A stretch of DNA of 64,000 nucleotides. Origin: Lytechinus pictus. Taxonomy: Eukaryota > Echinodermata > Echinoidea > Temnopleuroida > Toxopneustidae. This document shows, piece by piece, positions 22,853 through 34,974 of the stretch (position 1 is its first letter; the number at the start of each line of letters is the position of its first letter). The DNA lies in the NCBI RefSeq assembly GCF_037042905.1, contig NC_087254.1, positions 10,029,103 through 10,093,102 on the forward strand, in the 5' to 3' direction. The notes beneath the pieces were generated by a model that saw only the letters and a program-made list of their open reading frames with translations, was not told the DNA's origin and ran no database searches. The translations under genes were made by a program, and so were the position numbers.

Positions 22853-23427
22853 AGGTCAAGTCCACCCCAGGAAAATGTTGACTTGAAAAATCAAACTAGC
22901 ATATAACGCTGAAAATTTCATCAAAATTGGATGTAAAATAAGAAAGTTATGATATTTTAAAGTTTCGCTTATTTTTCACAAAAAAACAGTGATATGCACA
23001 AATCTGTGACATGCAAATGAGACAGTCAATGATGTCCCTCATTCACTTTTTCTTTTGTTTTTTATTGTTTGAATTATACAATATTTCATTTGTTACAGAT
23101 TTGACAATAAGGACCAACTTGACTGAACCATATAGTATTAAACAATACTAATTCCACATGTTCATGGAGGAATTAATCGCTGTTTCACTTGACAATGAAG
23201 AGAAAATAAGAATATTTAATATTTCTCACAATAAAATACAAAAGAAATAGTGAGTGGATGACGTCATCAGTCTCCTCATTTGCATACCGACCAGGATGTG
23301 CATATAATTGTTTTGTGAATTTAAGCAAAACTTTAAAATGCCATAACTTTCTTATTTTACATCCTTGATGCTTGATGTTTTTTTTTCTTTTATTCAAATC
23401 AACTTTTTGTTTGGGTGGACTTGTCCT
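22853..23427. mobile_element. TTAA-flanked MITE, family T3 copy 1
   Basis: Starts AGGTCAAGTCCACCCC and ends GGGTGGACTTGTCCT, with TTAA on both sides (22849-22852, 23428-23431). The arms continue as TGTAAAATAAGAAAGTTATG and its inverse CATAACTTTCTTATTTTACA. A second copy is at 38390-38946. Non-coding. Confidence 0.9.
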
Positions 23428-23431
23428 TTAA

Positions 23432-24060
23432 ATACACACACACCCACCCACATACATACATACACACGCGCGCTATTTTCAAATTTACAAAGTACGATGT
23501 ATTCTAAATGTTGGACAATAGTGATGTAACGCTTCTTCCGCAAAATTATTTCATCATTCGTCGATCGGGCGTCTGCTTGTAATTTTTGAAAACGGAATCA
23601 ATAATGCTTCCAAATTATAGACGCAGAAAGGTCTATAATCTTCTCGATCTTTATCGAATTTCTCCATCATGTCCATAGCACAGAAAGCAGCATTGAATAA
23701 TTAAGTATCAACTAAGCTAGAACGGGTTTTTCCACAGATCCAAAGCAAATTTAATTTCCCAAAACTGAATCTCGAATTTCCTGAAATACATACACAACAC
23801 GGGCCTGGAATTTTCAAATTGTATTTATTAACGAAAATGTGACAATAACAAAGCGAGCCCACACTTGGCCCAAGTGACCAAAATAAAGGATTTCCCGGAA
23901 TTCGGGAAAATTTCTGTCAAAATTGAAACACTGGCAAGATGACACGTAACAAGTTTATTGACAAAAACCAAAGCTTTACTGCCTTGAAAAGGAGAACCCC
24001 CTCCCCCGTTCTTCTAGGCCTACCGTATTCATGCGCGTATGTGGGCCCCCTGGATAGGTA
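23432..24060. other. Intergenic, no gene
   Basis: Short CA tract at the start, otherwise AT-rich DNA without recognisable features. Confidence 0.45.
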
Positions 24061-24062
24061 AA

Positions 24063-24212
24063 AGGTGGGCGTCAAAAGGAAGAAGGAAAGAGAGGAAAAG
24101 AAAAAGGGGTCGGAGAAAAAAAAAGGAGGAAAAGAAGAAGAGAAAGAGAAAAAACAAAGGGCCGGGAAAGAAAGAGAGAAGGAAAAAGGATTAGGGAAGG
24201 AGAGGACCGAAT
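24063..24212 (+). repeat. ~150-bp polypurine tract
   Basis: Almost pure A/G on the plus strand (AAGGAAGAAGGAAAGAGAGG and similar), with few pyrimidines. Such tracts can adopt triplex (H-DNA) structure. The Lys/Glu-rich translation is a by-product. Confidence 0.85.
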
Positions 24213-24730
24213 TGATGTTCGACCTAAAGGGGCGCCGAATTGATGTTCGACATAGGGGGCGCCGAGTTGATGTTCGAACTAGGGGTGCCGTATTGATGTT
24301 CGACATTGATATCCGACCTAGGGGCGCCGAATTGATGTTCGACGTAAGGGCGCCGAATCGATTTTCGATCTAGGGAGCGCCGCAAATTGATGTTCGAACT
24401 AGGATTTGATGTTCGACATAGGGCGCGCCGAATTGATGTTCGACCTACTAGCTAGCTAGGAGCGCCGAACTGATGTTCGACCTAGGGGGCGCCGAATCGA
24501 CCTGAAATGAGTGGGCACCAAATTGAAGCGGGTGGGGGTGCAAAATTGATGTTCGACCTTTTGAGCGCCAATTTGATGTTTGAGCGAGGGCGACAAATTT
24601 ATCATGATCATGTTTTTAGGGGAGGGGTTGCGCCAAATTTATGTTCGACCGAGGGCGCCAAATTGACCATAAACTTAGGGTATCGCCATGCAATTTCATA
24701 TTCGACCGGGGGCGCCAAATTACTCGTATT
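24213..24730 (+). repeat. Diverged ~26-bp minisatellite
   Basis: About 18 units of the type GCGCCGAATTGATGTTCGAC plus CTAGGG, with variable spacers and increasing decay to the right (GCGCCAAATTTATGTTCGACC, GGCGCCAAATTGACC). Not coding. Confidence 0.85.
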
Positions 24731-26000
24731 GCCTGGTTAAAGTGAGATACGTGTCCTGCCCAAAAAGATTAAATGCGGGTGAAATAAAATATCCCGTTTT
24801 ACGATAAACAGTGTGCTCACGATTCAAGTCTGTTTAGTGAGATAGGTATCCTGTTCAGGATTACAATTAAGAAAAAAGGTGCTGAATATAAAATTCAGCT
24901 CGTGCTATACGCGCTCGCAATATTTGATTAGTCACTTACGTTTCCTCTCCAAAGATCCCACGTATATAAGTCCTTAAAATGTTAGTTTTTCAGGTCAGTA
25001 TACATAGGCGGATCCTGGGGCAAAGCGCCCCCTTCATCCGATGGAGGTGCAAAGAAAAAGGGGAACGAAAAAGAGTAAAACGATTAGAAGAGGTATCAGA
25101 GCTTAAAAGAGTCCTTCTTAAGTCAGTATATAAAACAATTCTGCTCGCGCTCGCATTTATCAGTTGTGTTTTTTTTGGGGGGTTACACATTGTTTTCTTT
25201 ATTAAAAAGACGATAAAATTGTCAATATTTCAGATCGGAATATCGCGCTCGCGTCATTTATTTAGTGAAGATACCCTCTCCTTTCCATTGTTACAAAATG
25301 TGCATAGAATGTCCCATTATGAGGTAAAAATCTATTTATAAAAAAGTGCTACAATTTCGTAAAGTCAGAAAATCTAAAATTTTCAGCTCGCGCAATATTG
25401 AGATACCTATTCTCTTCGTTGTTACCAAAAGTGCACACAAAAAAGTGCAGTTTAAAAGTCGGAAAATAAAAATAATTGCGCTCGCATAAACTGTTTAGTT
25501 AGACAATGTCTATCCTCTTAATGATTACGGAAAGTAAATTTCCAGTTTTCTGGTCGGAAAATGAAAATTGTTAGCTTTCGCTTCGCGTTCGCAGCAATAT
25601 TGTTTGCTTAGATACCTATTCTGTTCATGTTTACAAAAAGTGCTTACAGTCTATACTGCTCGCCCTTCGCGCTCGCATTATACGATTGGTGAGATATGTA
25701 TCCTTTTCATGAGTCACTGGAAACCGCCACTAACAGTTCGCTTTTCAGGTCAGTGTATTAGAATTTTTAGCTCGCGCTCGCATTAATTATTTAGTTACAT
25801 ACGTATCTTGTTCATAATCATAAACAACTGCTTAGAATATCAAATTTTATATCATAATACATAAAATAAGAAAAAACTGCTCGCGCTTCGCGCTCGCATT
25901 AATTCTTTAATGAAGTGGTACTACATATATTCATGGATTTTTTTTCATGAACACATGATCATTTAGAAAAATGTGGTCTTCAATTGCTTTTTTGTCATGT

Positions 26001-26680
26001 GACTATGAAATAAGATTATTCAACATGAATTTGAGGCGGGGAGGGGCGCCATTTTTCGAAAAGTACACTGGGGAGCAAAAATCAGGTCGGGCCCCGGGGT
26101 GCAAAATACTGGAAACGTGCATGCCTGCTATTATTATCTAGTTAAGCGCTTTGTTGATTCAAAGTCTTGCCTTCGATGCTCCCATGGAATACACAGTATG
26201 ACACTGCTGCGAAATTTGACGTCGAAAGATGCGGATTTGTAATTTCTTGAAATTTATAGGGTTGATGACCCTGGGATATTCAATGCATGATATTTGTTTT
26301 CTTGTAATCATGACTACTGCCCCAAAAATACAGGTTGCTAGGATTCCGAACCAAAATTTGCTGCAAAAAATGTGGGAAACGTTATATCAATTGTTAAATA
26401 TTGTCGCCATAAATCACATTTTTTTCCATTTTCAAAAGGACAAAAATAATTTTTTGTTCACCCACTTTGCTCGCTTGCAAATTGTTAGATATGCCCCACA
26501 CGTGCCAGATTTAGCCCCTTGAATATTTTTGGCTTATATTCCGCCAGTGCTTTGAATGGCGTCACTCGTGTTTAAAATGCTTTATTGAACCGTAACTAAA
26601 TATTTACACAAGTCACTTTTGATTAATAATTAACTCGTCGAGAGTACAAGATAGACAGAGCGAGAGTACCCATCATGTGC
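26001..26680. other. Intergenic region 5' of Ig receptor gene A
   Basis: No gene. It includes GGGCCCCGGGGTGCAAAATACT and a last GCTCGCTTGC echo at about 26467. The conserved duplicated segment starts just after it. Confidence 0.4.
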
Positions 26681-26712
26681 TCAGTCTCAAATTATGCACA
26701 TCTTTTTGGAAA

Positions 26713-26727
26713 GACGCATGCGCAAAC
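26713..26727 (+). promoter_or_regulatory. NRF1-like palindrome upstream of Ig gene A
   Basis: GACGCATGCGCAAAC, one mismatch from the NRF1 core GCGCATGCGC, lies 467 bp before the start codon. The same site, with a perfect core, lies 476 bp before gene B. The block CCAGCCTTGGT follows in both. Confidence 0.45.
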
Positions 26728-27179
26728 CTCTCCACCATTAAGAATCCAGCCTTGGTCGTGATGTGGAAAAGGGTGTGGAAAGCGTAGTCTATAAGTGGTA
26801 TTCATCTAGACTTGTTTTAGTGAGAACCTTCTGTAGACAACTGGGAAACATATATAAAAATAAGTTTGTAACGAACAATGAAAACTTCACCATTATTTTT
26901 TCACATGAAGTTATTCTTATTCTTCCGTTTTATATTGTTATTAAACCATTTCCAATAATGTATGTTACATGAATTACCTCTAAAACGTCTCCTGCTGGAG
27001 ACTACGAAAAATCTATTCTAAGAAACTAAGTTTTATTACTCTCGTTTCCGTGGAATATTGTTTTATCCATAATTATCAGTTTTAACGTACTTGAAAGTAT
27101 CTTGCGTTTTAATATAGATGAAGCCAGGCGATCACGGTAGACGTAGATTTTCGACGTTCCAGTGTTCTCACAATCTTGA

Positions 27180-29387
27180 ATGATGGATGCTAAGACAAAA
27201 TTTTTTTTAATTATTCTAATCACATCATATATCCAGAATGCCAGATGTGATCTCTTTTTGGAATACAGTGGTAGCACCAGAGCCGAGGTTAGCATTGGTA
27301 CCGTTGCAGCGTTTGAATGTTCCTCGTCATCACGAATCTCTGAAGGCAAATTGCGAACCGGTCGGATTGAATGGGGCAGAAACACAAGATACTCGGTATC
27401 TACTCAAGTCATTGCACGGTGGACAAATGAGAATGGAATTGAGATCTTAGTCGATAACTCCGATGAACGATACAATATTGAAGGTGGAATCTTATCAAAT
27501 GGACGTTTCAGACAATATCTGACTATTCGAAAAGTTCAACGGATTGACCAGACCGATAGTACTGGGTATTACTGTGCTTTATTCAATTCTTCAGAGAGTA
27601 TGTTGGTTAAATCTGGATACGCTCCATTGACTGTCAAATATCCTCCTGCAGAACATTACCCTCTTTGTACCGCGACACCAAATGACATCACCAGAGAAGT
27701 AATGCTTGAGTGTGCATCTGAGAAAACTACTCCAGATGTAACTGTACAATGGTATAAGGACGGTGAGAAGGTGTCAGATGCCCATCCAAGTGGTTACAAA
27801 ATGAAATCGACCTATGAGGCCCGTGAAGATGAATTACACGGCGAATTCGAATGCCGACTATATTACGAAGACGGAGCTGATGTTGAGGTTCGTCGATCCT
27901 GTACATTCAGTAAACCTCGAGTGGCTATTTTAAGGATGGGAGGGGAAACTCTAAATGCAGAAAGTATATATCATGCATTTTCTGTATCTAATCCACCTCT
28001 CACATCCGACATCAATTGCACACTGGAAGCATCTTCAGACACTTCTCAACGTTTCGATAAAGAGTTTCCTGGTTATGGGGTGGCAGCCGTTGGACCTGTA
28101 GCTCCAACCGATAATGGTAGCACACTGGTGTGTCAGGCCAAAAATGTTTTCGGAACTGAAGATGCCAGGATGAGAGTATACAGTCCAAGCGATAACCAGG
28201 ATGGAGAAACTACTATCCCGTCCGTTGTAACCAGTTATATGCCAGGCGGTCAAGTTCTCCAAGCCACAATTTGGCCCAAAGTACTAGAAATAATTCCTGG
28301 AGAGAACGCGACGTTTGTGTGTAGCTACAGCCTTACCATCCACTCGCATGTTACGGCACAAGTAGAGATCAAATGGGAACATGACGGCACCATTACTACT
28401 GAGACAGAAGAGAATGTCCTTTTCATAACCAATGCAGAGTATGAAGATTTCAAAGAGACATTGATAACTTGCGTTGCTTCTGTAATTACCGATGACCCAA
28501 TGATCAATACGGTTCCTGAACGTAGTTCTGCAACAGTTCGAGTCGGCAAAGCGAGTCCTTGCGACCCCAAACTATTATCTTCAAGTTCGAGGCAAGGACA
28601 GTCCCAGACCAATATGAAATCATATTATATCGCCGGCATAATCGTTTTGGCCGGATTAGTTTTCATATTGATAATCGCTTTAATGTTTGTGGTGGTTAGA
28701 AAACAGAAACATCAGAAGAAACCTCGCTCTGACTCTGAACAATCTTCCAGCTCTCAAGTCACCTACCGTGCTGATTCTGCCTCTGCAGAAGAAAGACCTG
28801 ACAATAGAATCGTCCGTCAAGCATCCATCCAGCGAGCATTACCGGCCGAACCAAATGAACCCGCACCAACCACGACACTCCGATCCGTTGTGACATCACC
28901 TTCTCCAGCCACTTTGACATTAATCAATGATCCTGACAGACACATGCTGGAATCCATCTCCAGTTGCAACACCTTTAATACAACCACTACGGATCTTCCA
29001 TACCAGGAGATGGTGGGCGATACTGGCATCAGCAAGAGCCGCCACGGAAGTGTCTCGAGCAACGTCAATTTCCAACGCCACGTCCCTCTTGTCCGCAGTC
29101 TCTCCATTCCTGCATCGATGATCCCTGTTCCAAATGGAGGCTTCTTGCCTTCAATTGCTGGTGACCATCCTGGTATCCAACGTACGGTGAGCGAAGGTGC
29201 TGATGACGACCCTTACGAAGATCCCGATGCTATTCGAGAGCGTCGTCGGACGAACCGAGCTCCGAACAACGATTACCAGTCGACAACCAGTGGCTTAACG
29301 ATAATGTCCATGGCAATTCAGAATAAGAAACTAGCGTCCCAGTATGTCAACTCATCGCTTACGGATGATTCTGTTTTCCTTGTTTGA
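27180..29387 (+). CDS. Single-exon immunoglobulin-superfamily membrane receptor, copy A (735 aa)
   Basis: Signal peptide about 1-23. Four Ig-like domains: V-type (C47, W65, DSTGYYC ending at C132), C2-type (C178, W191, C225), a third lacking the core Trp (C280, C318), and a fourth (C381, W399, C431). One membrane helix (about 482-506) is followed by a basic stop-transfer (RKQKHQKK) and a 229-residue cytoplasmic tail. Glycosylation sequons include N136, N279, N312 and N376. Tail tyrosines sit in recognisable SH2-ligand contexts: PYQEM (Y608, PI3K type), PYEDP (Y679) and QYVNS (Y722, Grb2 type). The C-terminus SVFLV fits a class II PDZ ligand. The start is fixed by an in-frame TGA directly before the ATG. 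No intron interrupts the coding region, unusual for multi-Ig genes. Role unknown; adhesion or immune recognition is inference. The closest architecture is nephrin/Kirrel/CADM-like, without clear orthology. Confidence 0.92.
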   Translation: MMDAKTKFFLIILITSYIQNARCDLFLEYSGSTRAEVSIGTVAAFECSSSSRISEGKLRTGRIEWGRNTRYSVSTQVIARWTNENGIEILVDNSDERYNIEGGILSNGRFRQYLTIRKVQRIDQTDSTGYYCALFNSSESMLVKSGYAPLTVKYPPAEHYPLCTATPNDITREVMLECASEKTTPDVTVQWYKDGEKVSDAHPSGYKMKSTYEAREDELHGEFECRLYYEDGADVEVRRSCTFSKPRVAILRMGGETLNAESIYHAFSVSNPPLTSDINCTLEASSDTSQRFDKEFPGYGVAAVGPVAPTDNGSTLVCQAKNVFGTEDARMRVYSPSDNQDGETTIPSVVTSYMPGGQVLQATIWPKVLEIIPGENATFVCSYSLTIHSHVTAQVEIKWEHDGTITTETEENVLFITNAEYEDFKETLITCVASVITDDPMINTVPERSSATVRVGKASPCDPKLLSSSSRQGQSQTNMKSYYIAGIIVLAGLVFILIIALMFVVVRKQKHQKKPRSDSEQSSSSQVTYRADSASAEERPDNRIVRQASIQRALPAEPNEPAPTTTLRSVVTSPSPATLTLINDPDRHMLESISSCNTFNTTTTDLPYQEMVGDTGISKSRHGSVSSNVNFQRHVPLVRSLSIPASMIPVPNGGFLPSIAGDHPGIQRTVSEGADDDPYEDPDAIRERRRTNRAPNNDYQSTTSGLTIMSMAIQNKKLASQYVNSSLTDDSVFLV

Positions 29388-30555
29388 GAGAGTGACGACT
29401 TCAACATTCATCTTTTTTTCACCTCGTTAAAATACCATGATTATCGGAGATTTCTTACATTCCAGGAGGATATCAATAGCAACGAAGCATATACATTGTG
29501 AGAAATTCTGTTTTCTCGAAATATTATTATGCTGATATTATTGTTATGGCATTAAATGTGTAATAGCACCAAAATTATCATTATCGAAAGTTGATTTTGC
29601 CAGAGCAATAACAAAGATGATGACAGAGGTGGTGACGACAAAGATGGCGGTGGTTTTGATAAGGATGGTGATCATAGCAACGAAGAAGAATCGGAGTGAT
29701 GCATTCATTATAATGACAGTGACGACGACAGTCTTACGATGACGAAAGTGATAACGATAATGGTGATGGCGACGACTATAATGATTGTGAGAACTATATC
29801 AGAAGAATAAGTAAGAAGAAGTTAAAATAATTTTTTGAGGACAGAATAGACATCGAAAAAAGACTTTGTTGTAAGTCATATTAATTTCCCTAAACATGTT
29901 TGGGAATTAAGATCGTTCTCTAATCTTTGTGATTTCTTATTAAACATTATACTATAAAGGCGAACATTTTTAGAACTTAAGACCAGTTGTAACTTATATA
30001 GGCCTACCAGTTAGGTGCTTGTTTCTTCGAACATGACTAATTTCTTCTTTCAAAAATGTATACTTATATGCATAGTTGTGAAATAATGCTATGTATGTTC
30101 TTCTTGATGTAAAAGAGTGAGTAAGAGACAGTGCTTACCTCTTCGTAATATAATTTAGTTTACATATTTTTATATGTAATGACAAGTTTTAGAGCTGTTT
30201 GGAGAATACATATACATTTTTTTTTATGTCTATTATTTCTTCTTCTAAAGAGATATGTTTAATCAACCACATATGCAGGAGACCTTACAATTCAAACTCA
30301 GATTGATCTTATGTTGTGTATTTATCCGATATATCAAAATATGATCGATCGCGATTTCAATTTCAGTTTGATTCAAATTTATCTCAAATCTTAGACGAGT
30401 CCTTGAGGTCAATGCTAGGATTGGGTCAGATTTGACTTTATTGCAACTCTTAGACGGGTCCCTGAAACAGTTCGATTCGAATTCAGAGCAGCTCTTAAAT
30501 CATCAGCCTGGTCTCTGATCTTCAGAGTAGGTGGATGCATCGATGAGAGAAATAG
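29388..30555. other. 3' flank of Ig gene A, with degenerate (GAT)n
   Basis: 3' UTR/flank. 29600-29800 is rich in GATGAC/GATGGT trinucleotides, mirrored downstream of gene B at 60655-60840. No AATAAA could be chosen securely. Confidence 0.55.
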
Positions 30556-30559
30556 TTAA

Positions 30560-31045
30560 AGGGATGGTCCAGGCTGGAGATATTTCTATCTCAATAAATA
30601 GAGTAAAATTCACACAGCAAAATGCTGAAAATTTCATCAAAATCGGATAACAAAGTTATTGAATTTTAAAAATTTGCATTATTCCGGTGTAACAGTTCTA
30701 GTCATGTCTTTTTGAATATTCATTAGGTGGGCTGATGATGTCATATCCCAACTTGTTCTTTTGTATTTTATTATATGAAATAAGGTTTATTCAACACTTT
30801 TCTACCAAGAACTTAAACAATTTGATTAGGTACATTAGTTATTTATTGCCGCAACCTATTTCATCATAACGGAGACACACCATTTACACATTTATGAAAA
30901 AATGAAACAAAATATTGATAAACTTTAAAGTTCAATAACTTTGTTATTTGTTATCTGATTTTGATGAAATTTTCAGCATTTTGCTCTGTGAAATTTACCG
31001 TATTTATTTAAATATAAATATTTTCAGCCCGGACGTACCATGCCT
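30560..31045. mobile_element. TTAA-flanked MITE, family T4
   Basis: Starts AGGGATGGTCC and ends GGACGTACCATGCCT, with TTAA on both sides (30556-30559, 31046-31049). The arms share CAAAATGCTGAAAATTTC and its inverse. Absent from arm B of the duplication, so inserted after it. Confidence 0.85.
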
Positions 31046-31049
31046 TTAA

Positions 31050-32810
31050 AGACAGAAACCAATAATCATTATCATTAATGCATTTCCGCGACTGCTATTA
31101 GGGGCGCTGTTAAGATCCATTGTAGATAGAAGTTTCATTCGGTGAAGGACTATAATAAGGTGTGAATTATACTATTAGTAATGGAAGAATAATCACCGCA
31201 AAGCTCTTCGTGCAGTTTTGATAACCAAACTATACTGGTACTTTATTTCAACAGTAAAATAATTGATGTTTAAACAATAATCAGTTAATTTCTGCAGTAA
31301 CGAATGAAGAACTTAAATAATAAATCAAAAATATATTATTTTATAATATTTCATTGTGAATTTCAGTGATGGCAGGGCAAAACAAATGGGATCTCTCATA
31401 TCGGTTTCAATCACTTGTTCTCACACCTAGAATGTTATATATAGGCTTACATTACCGTACTAATTACGGAATATTTTTTTTCAGGTGATGACTATCATGG
31501 TGCCGAAGGGGGATTACGAATTAATAGCCTGATACATTTGTTCAGTAATTGTGTGTCGATTTTCTTTCATTTATTGAATTAAAAAGGTAAAATGTAGGGG
31601 GTATAGAATATTTTAAAAGGTTCGTTCTATAATATGAATTTACCTTTTTTATGTTTGTAGAGGGGGCAATACAGAAATAAAATAATGAAAAAAGTATATA
31701 TTTTAGATATTAATAAAATGTCAGAAATTATTTAATTTAGAAGGTTACAGAATAGTTCAATTTGAATTAATCTAGATATTTTAAGAACTAGTGGTCACAC
31801 TTCCTCTGTCTTGCATTTAGATAGTGTGACTGTTGACATATTTCAGCACTCACAATCGACAAAAGAGGAATGTTTACATATTATATGAATATTGAACGGC
31901 AACAATAAATGTACATACACAATGTTGAATGTTTGTTGGACAAGACACAGACCAATGTGAATATTATAATAAATTTAGAATGATGTGTTTACTCTTTATA
32001 TTATTCTCATATCATTAATAGAGCACTTTGCTGTTACAACGTGCTTTAATTATTTTCACTCTATTAATTCAACGATTAATATAAAGGTTTTTTTAATTTC
32101 ATTTTAAAAAAAATGAAGATTGAAATATGCACTTAAAGATCGTGTTGCGAAATCGTAGGTCTTCTATCAAGCAATTAATGTTTGTTAAAATGAAAAGTAT
32201 GATAATAATAATTATAATAATACTCGGTTCTTTTATAGCGCATCACACATAGCAGATTGCATGTCTGTATGCACTAAAAGTATAGGACAAGCAAAAAGTG
32301 AAAAAATAAGGAACATGTACATACAATTCAATTCACTGGAAAATGATAATAAGTGTTAAAAAGGTATCTCTTAAGAGAAACTTCGAATTTATCTAAGTTA
32401 TTTTGGCATTTCATGGAATCAGGAAGTACATTCCACAGTAGCGGAGGTGTGTGAAAAGGAACGTTCACCGTATGATTGTGCCTATGTTGAGATGGAAGGA
32501 AGAAAGATATGACATCCGTGCACATAGAATGTCTAATCAATTGTTTGTATTAAAAAAATAGTTACACTTTATTTGTAGAACAAGAATTGTCAAGATACAT
32601 TAATGACTCTGGCAGTGTTACAGATACACACTGCATGTATTTAGTGCACTTATCTGTCTGAGTAATAATAATCAAAGCAATTTGATTCTATTTTGTATAG
32701 AGGTTTGCGTTCCACGCACTCTAAAAATACTGAGTGAAATTATACCAAATGTTGAGTAGAAAGGGAACATGCATGTTTGCTGCCCTTTGCTGGGTTTTTT
32801 TTTCCCGCAT
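31050..32810. other. Duplicated non-coding flank (arm A)
   Basis: AT-rich DNA collinear with 61400-62540. No gene. Minus frame 32328-32540 (with NVPFHTPPLLWNVLPDS) faintly resembles the end of a LINE RT and may be a relic. Confidence 0.45.
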
Positions 32811-32814
32811 ACAT

Positions 32815-33357
32815 TCGTAATTCCGAAGGTTCGGATATTCCGAAGGTTCGTTATTCCGAAGGTTCGTATTTCCGAATGTTCGTAATTCCGACGGTTCGTT
32901 AGTCCGAAAACGAAATGGGGTTCTTAATTCCGAAGGTTCGTTAGTCCGAAAACGAAGTGGGGTTCGTAATTCCAAAGGTTCGTTAATCCGAAAACGAAAT
33001 GAGATTCGTAATTCCGAAGGTTCGTTAGTCCGAAAACGAAATGATTAACGAACCTTATTTCGTTTTCGGACTAACTAACCTTCGGAACAACGAACCTTAT
33101 TTCGTTTTCGGATTAACGAACCTTCGGAACAACGAACCTTATTTCGTTTTCGGATTAACGAACCTTCGGAACATCGAACCTTATTTCGTTTTCGGATTAT
33201 CGAACCTTCGGAATAACACCACAAATGTTCGGATTAACGAACCCTTTTACGTTTTCGGATTAACGAACATCGAGGTATAGGCAATTTACGTGTTTCGGAA
33301 TTACGAACCTTCGGAATAAAGAACCTTCGGAATAAAGAACCTTCGGAATTACGAAGT
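32815..33357. mobile_element. Foldback element built of TTCGTAATTCCGAAGG minisatellite arms
   Basis: The left half repeats AATTCCGAAGGTTCG and TTAGTCCGAAAACGAAATG. From about 33046 the right half is its reverse complement (TTTCGTTTTCGGATTAACG, AACCTTCGGAA). The whole block is a roughly 540-bp inverted structure. The matching place in arm B has none of it, which marks the insertion. The Asn/Leu/Arg repeat translations are artefacts. Confidence 0.85.
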
Positions 33358-33359
33358 GT

Positions 33360-34600
33360 AACCATTTTTTTTACCCCATATCGGGCTATTTCAACGCAAT
33401 ATTGCGTAAAATTTTACGTTCCCATTTTACCAATTATTTGGTAAACCCTTTTAAGAGTGCGACGCACGACGGAATCGACAACGTAGTAAATATATTGTCA
33501 AATACCCTTCATGACAGAGAGCAACCAAGAAGTCTTTGTCGAAAATTGGTGAATAAAATTATCATTTCCGTCCTGTGGACTCTGGACGAACGACATATTT
33601 GCCTTTTCGTTAGCACGGAAATTTAGGACCAGATTGCCATTCCAGCTTCCCAACAATTATTTACAAAGACCTCCCAGCTGTCGATCCTTTGTAATTTGAC
33701 GGTTTTTTTTTTTCAATACTTTAACTGTGCTCTCGAATCTTTCGCCGAGCAAAAAATCCCTGATAGCAGATACCCAAACCTCAACTGAGACATTTTCTTA
33801 CCTCCAAACACAGAGCAAACGATTTGGGCACTTTCATTCATTCATTTCATGGTTTATTCATTTCCAGTAAAACAATCATACACATACTGCAGCTAAAAAG
33901 CTGAAATGTAGGTATTTGCAAAGGTATAACAATTGCACATGTAGCATAAAACAATACTGTAATAATGATAAAACTAATGGTACATTAAGAAAATTCCAGT
34001 ATACAAAATGAAATTATAATGAAAATATGCACTTCACGAGTTATTAAGGAGATTGATACAATACGGTATTGCACTGTGTTTAAAACGGGAGGTCCTGCAT
34101 TTGTATTGCATAATTATACTTTTGTTTATTGCGTAAAGTCATGCCAACGGAGAGAAAGCTTAGCTACAAATTGTATGATATGATAGAGTCTTACGATCGA
34201 TTGATTGTTCTTATCAAAGCAATTTCTTATCAAAGCAATTTATCGAGAAAGAAAGAAAACAGTCCCAGTGTTGATCATTAGGCTATGGTGTATACAGGGA
34301 TCTATATTGCACAAAATAATAATGATGCTCTTGCCTGTGTAATATCTTTACCTCATCCATACATCTTGTCATTTAAATATACGTCCTATAATAGGTCCGT
34401 ATACATACCCATTTCCAACGATACATGACATAATTATACATAACAAATATAAACTATTTCAAAATTGTATTGAAAGTTAAAAACAAATTGGGACGTATAA
34501 TCATGTCATTCTAAGTAAGAATTTATAAAACCTAAATGACGTTTGATTGACGAGGTTATATACTTCTAAGTTAGGGGCCCTATATATTACTAGTAGGAGG
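33360..34600. other. Duplicated non-coding flank (arm A), continued
   Basis: 33360-33770 has no counterpart in arm B and may belong to the insertion event. After that, collinearity resumes. No gene recognised. Confidence 0.4.
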
Positions 34601-34739
34601 AACATACATGTACACCGGGGGGGGGGGGGGCAAAAGTGATAATTGTAACGCAAGTAACAGAGAGGGGAAGGGATTGCAAAATGGTATCCAAGCGGTTCCA
34701 CGACATTTGCACTGGCGACAATTGCACAGATAGAAACTC

Positions 34740-34920
34740 TGCACGTAAAGTCAAATATAAAATCTAACCTCCAAAACTAAATGAACTCTAATCCTCACTT
34801 TAACATACTTTTGAACCAAAAACACTTTACAATCCTAACTCTAACCCCATGCCCTCTGAGATATTGAGACGGGATCAAATGACGCAGGAGCATATGCCGT
34901 GTCACCCTCCAAGCAGGAGA
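34740..34920. repeat. Interspersed repeat, inverted relative of 9160-9345
   Basis: Shares CTAACCTCCAAAACTAAAT, CCCTCTGAGATATTGAGACG and GAGCATATGCCGTGTCACC with the inverse strand of 9160-9345. Confidence 0.6.
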
Positions 34921-34974
34921 TATAAAGCGGCAAAGGTATACTACTGTCACCCCCAACAAAATAGACTCCTGCAG

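Larger units (their letters stand above)
16690..26000. repeat. Dispersed/tandem array with GCTCGCGCTTCGCGCTCGC core
   Basis: About 25-30 copies of a GC-rich core lie in AT-rich units of about 100 bp, each with recurrent words TTTTCAG before the core and ATTATTTAG, GATACC and GTGCTTAGAATGTCC after it. The unit is best kept at 17280-18020. Between 18020 and 26000 the copies are decayed and separated by SINEs, a LINE, MITEs and minisatellites. The leftmost three cores (16700-16930) are in the opposite orientation. No host gene is visible in the interval. Confidence 0.8.

Noticed and set aside
24065-24373. Lys/Glu-rich open frame of about 100 codons
   Set aside because: Polypurine tract and minisatellite; no conserved residues and no splice or start context.
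28817-29107. Minus-strand frames opposite the Ig receptor tail (also 59879-60122)
   Set aside because: Mirror frames of a strongly supported coding region.
33041-33280. Repeat protein with a repeated NEPYFVFGLTNLR-type unit
   Set aside because: Tandem DNA repeat inside an inverted foldback element; the opposite arm gives an equally open frame.
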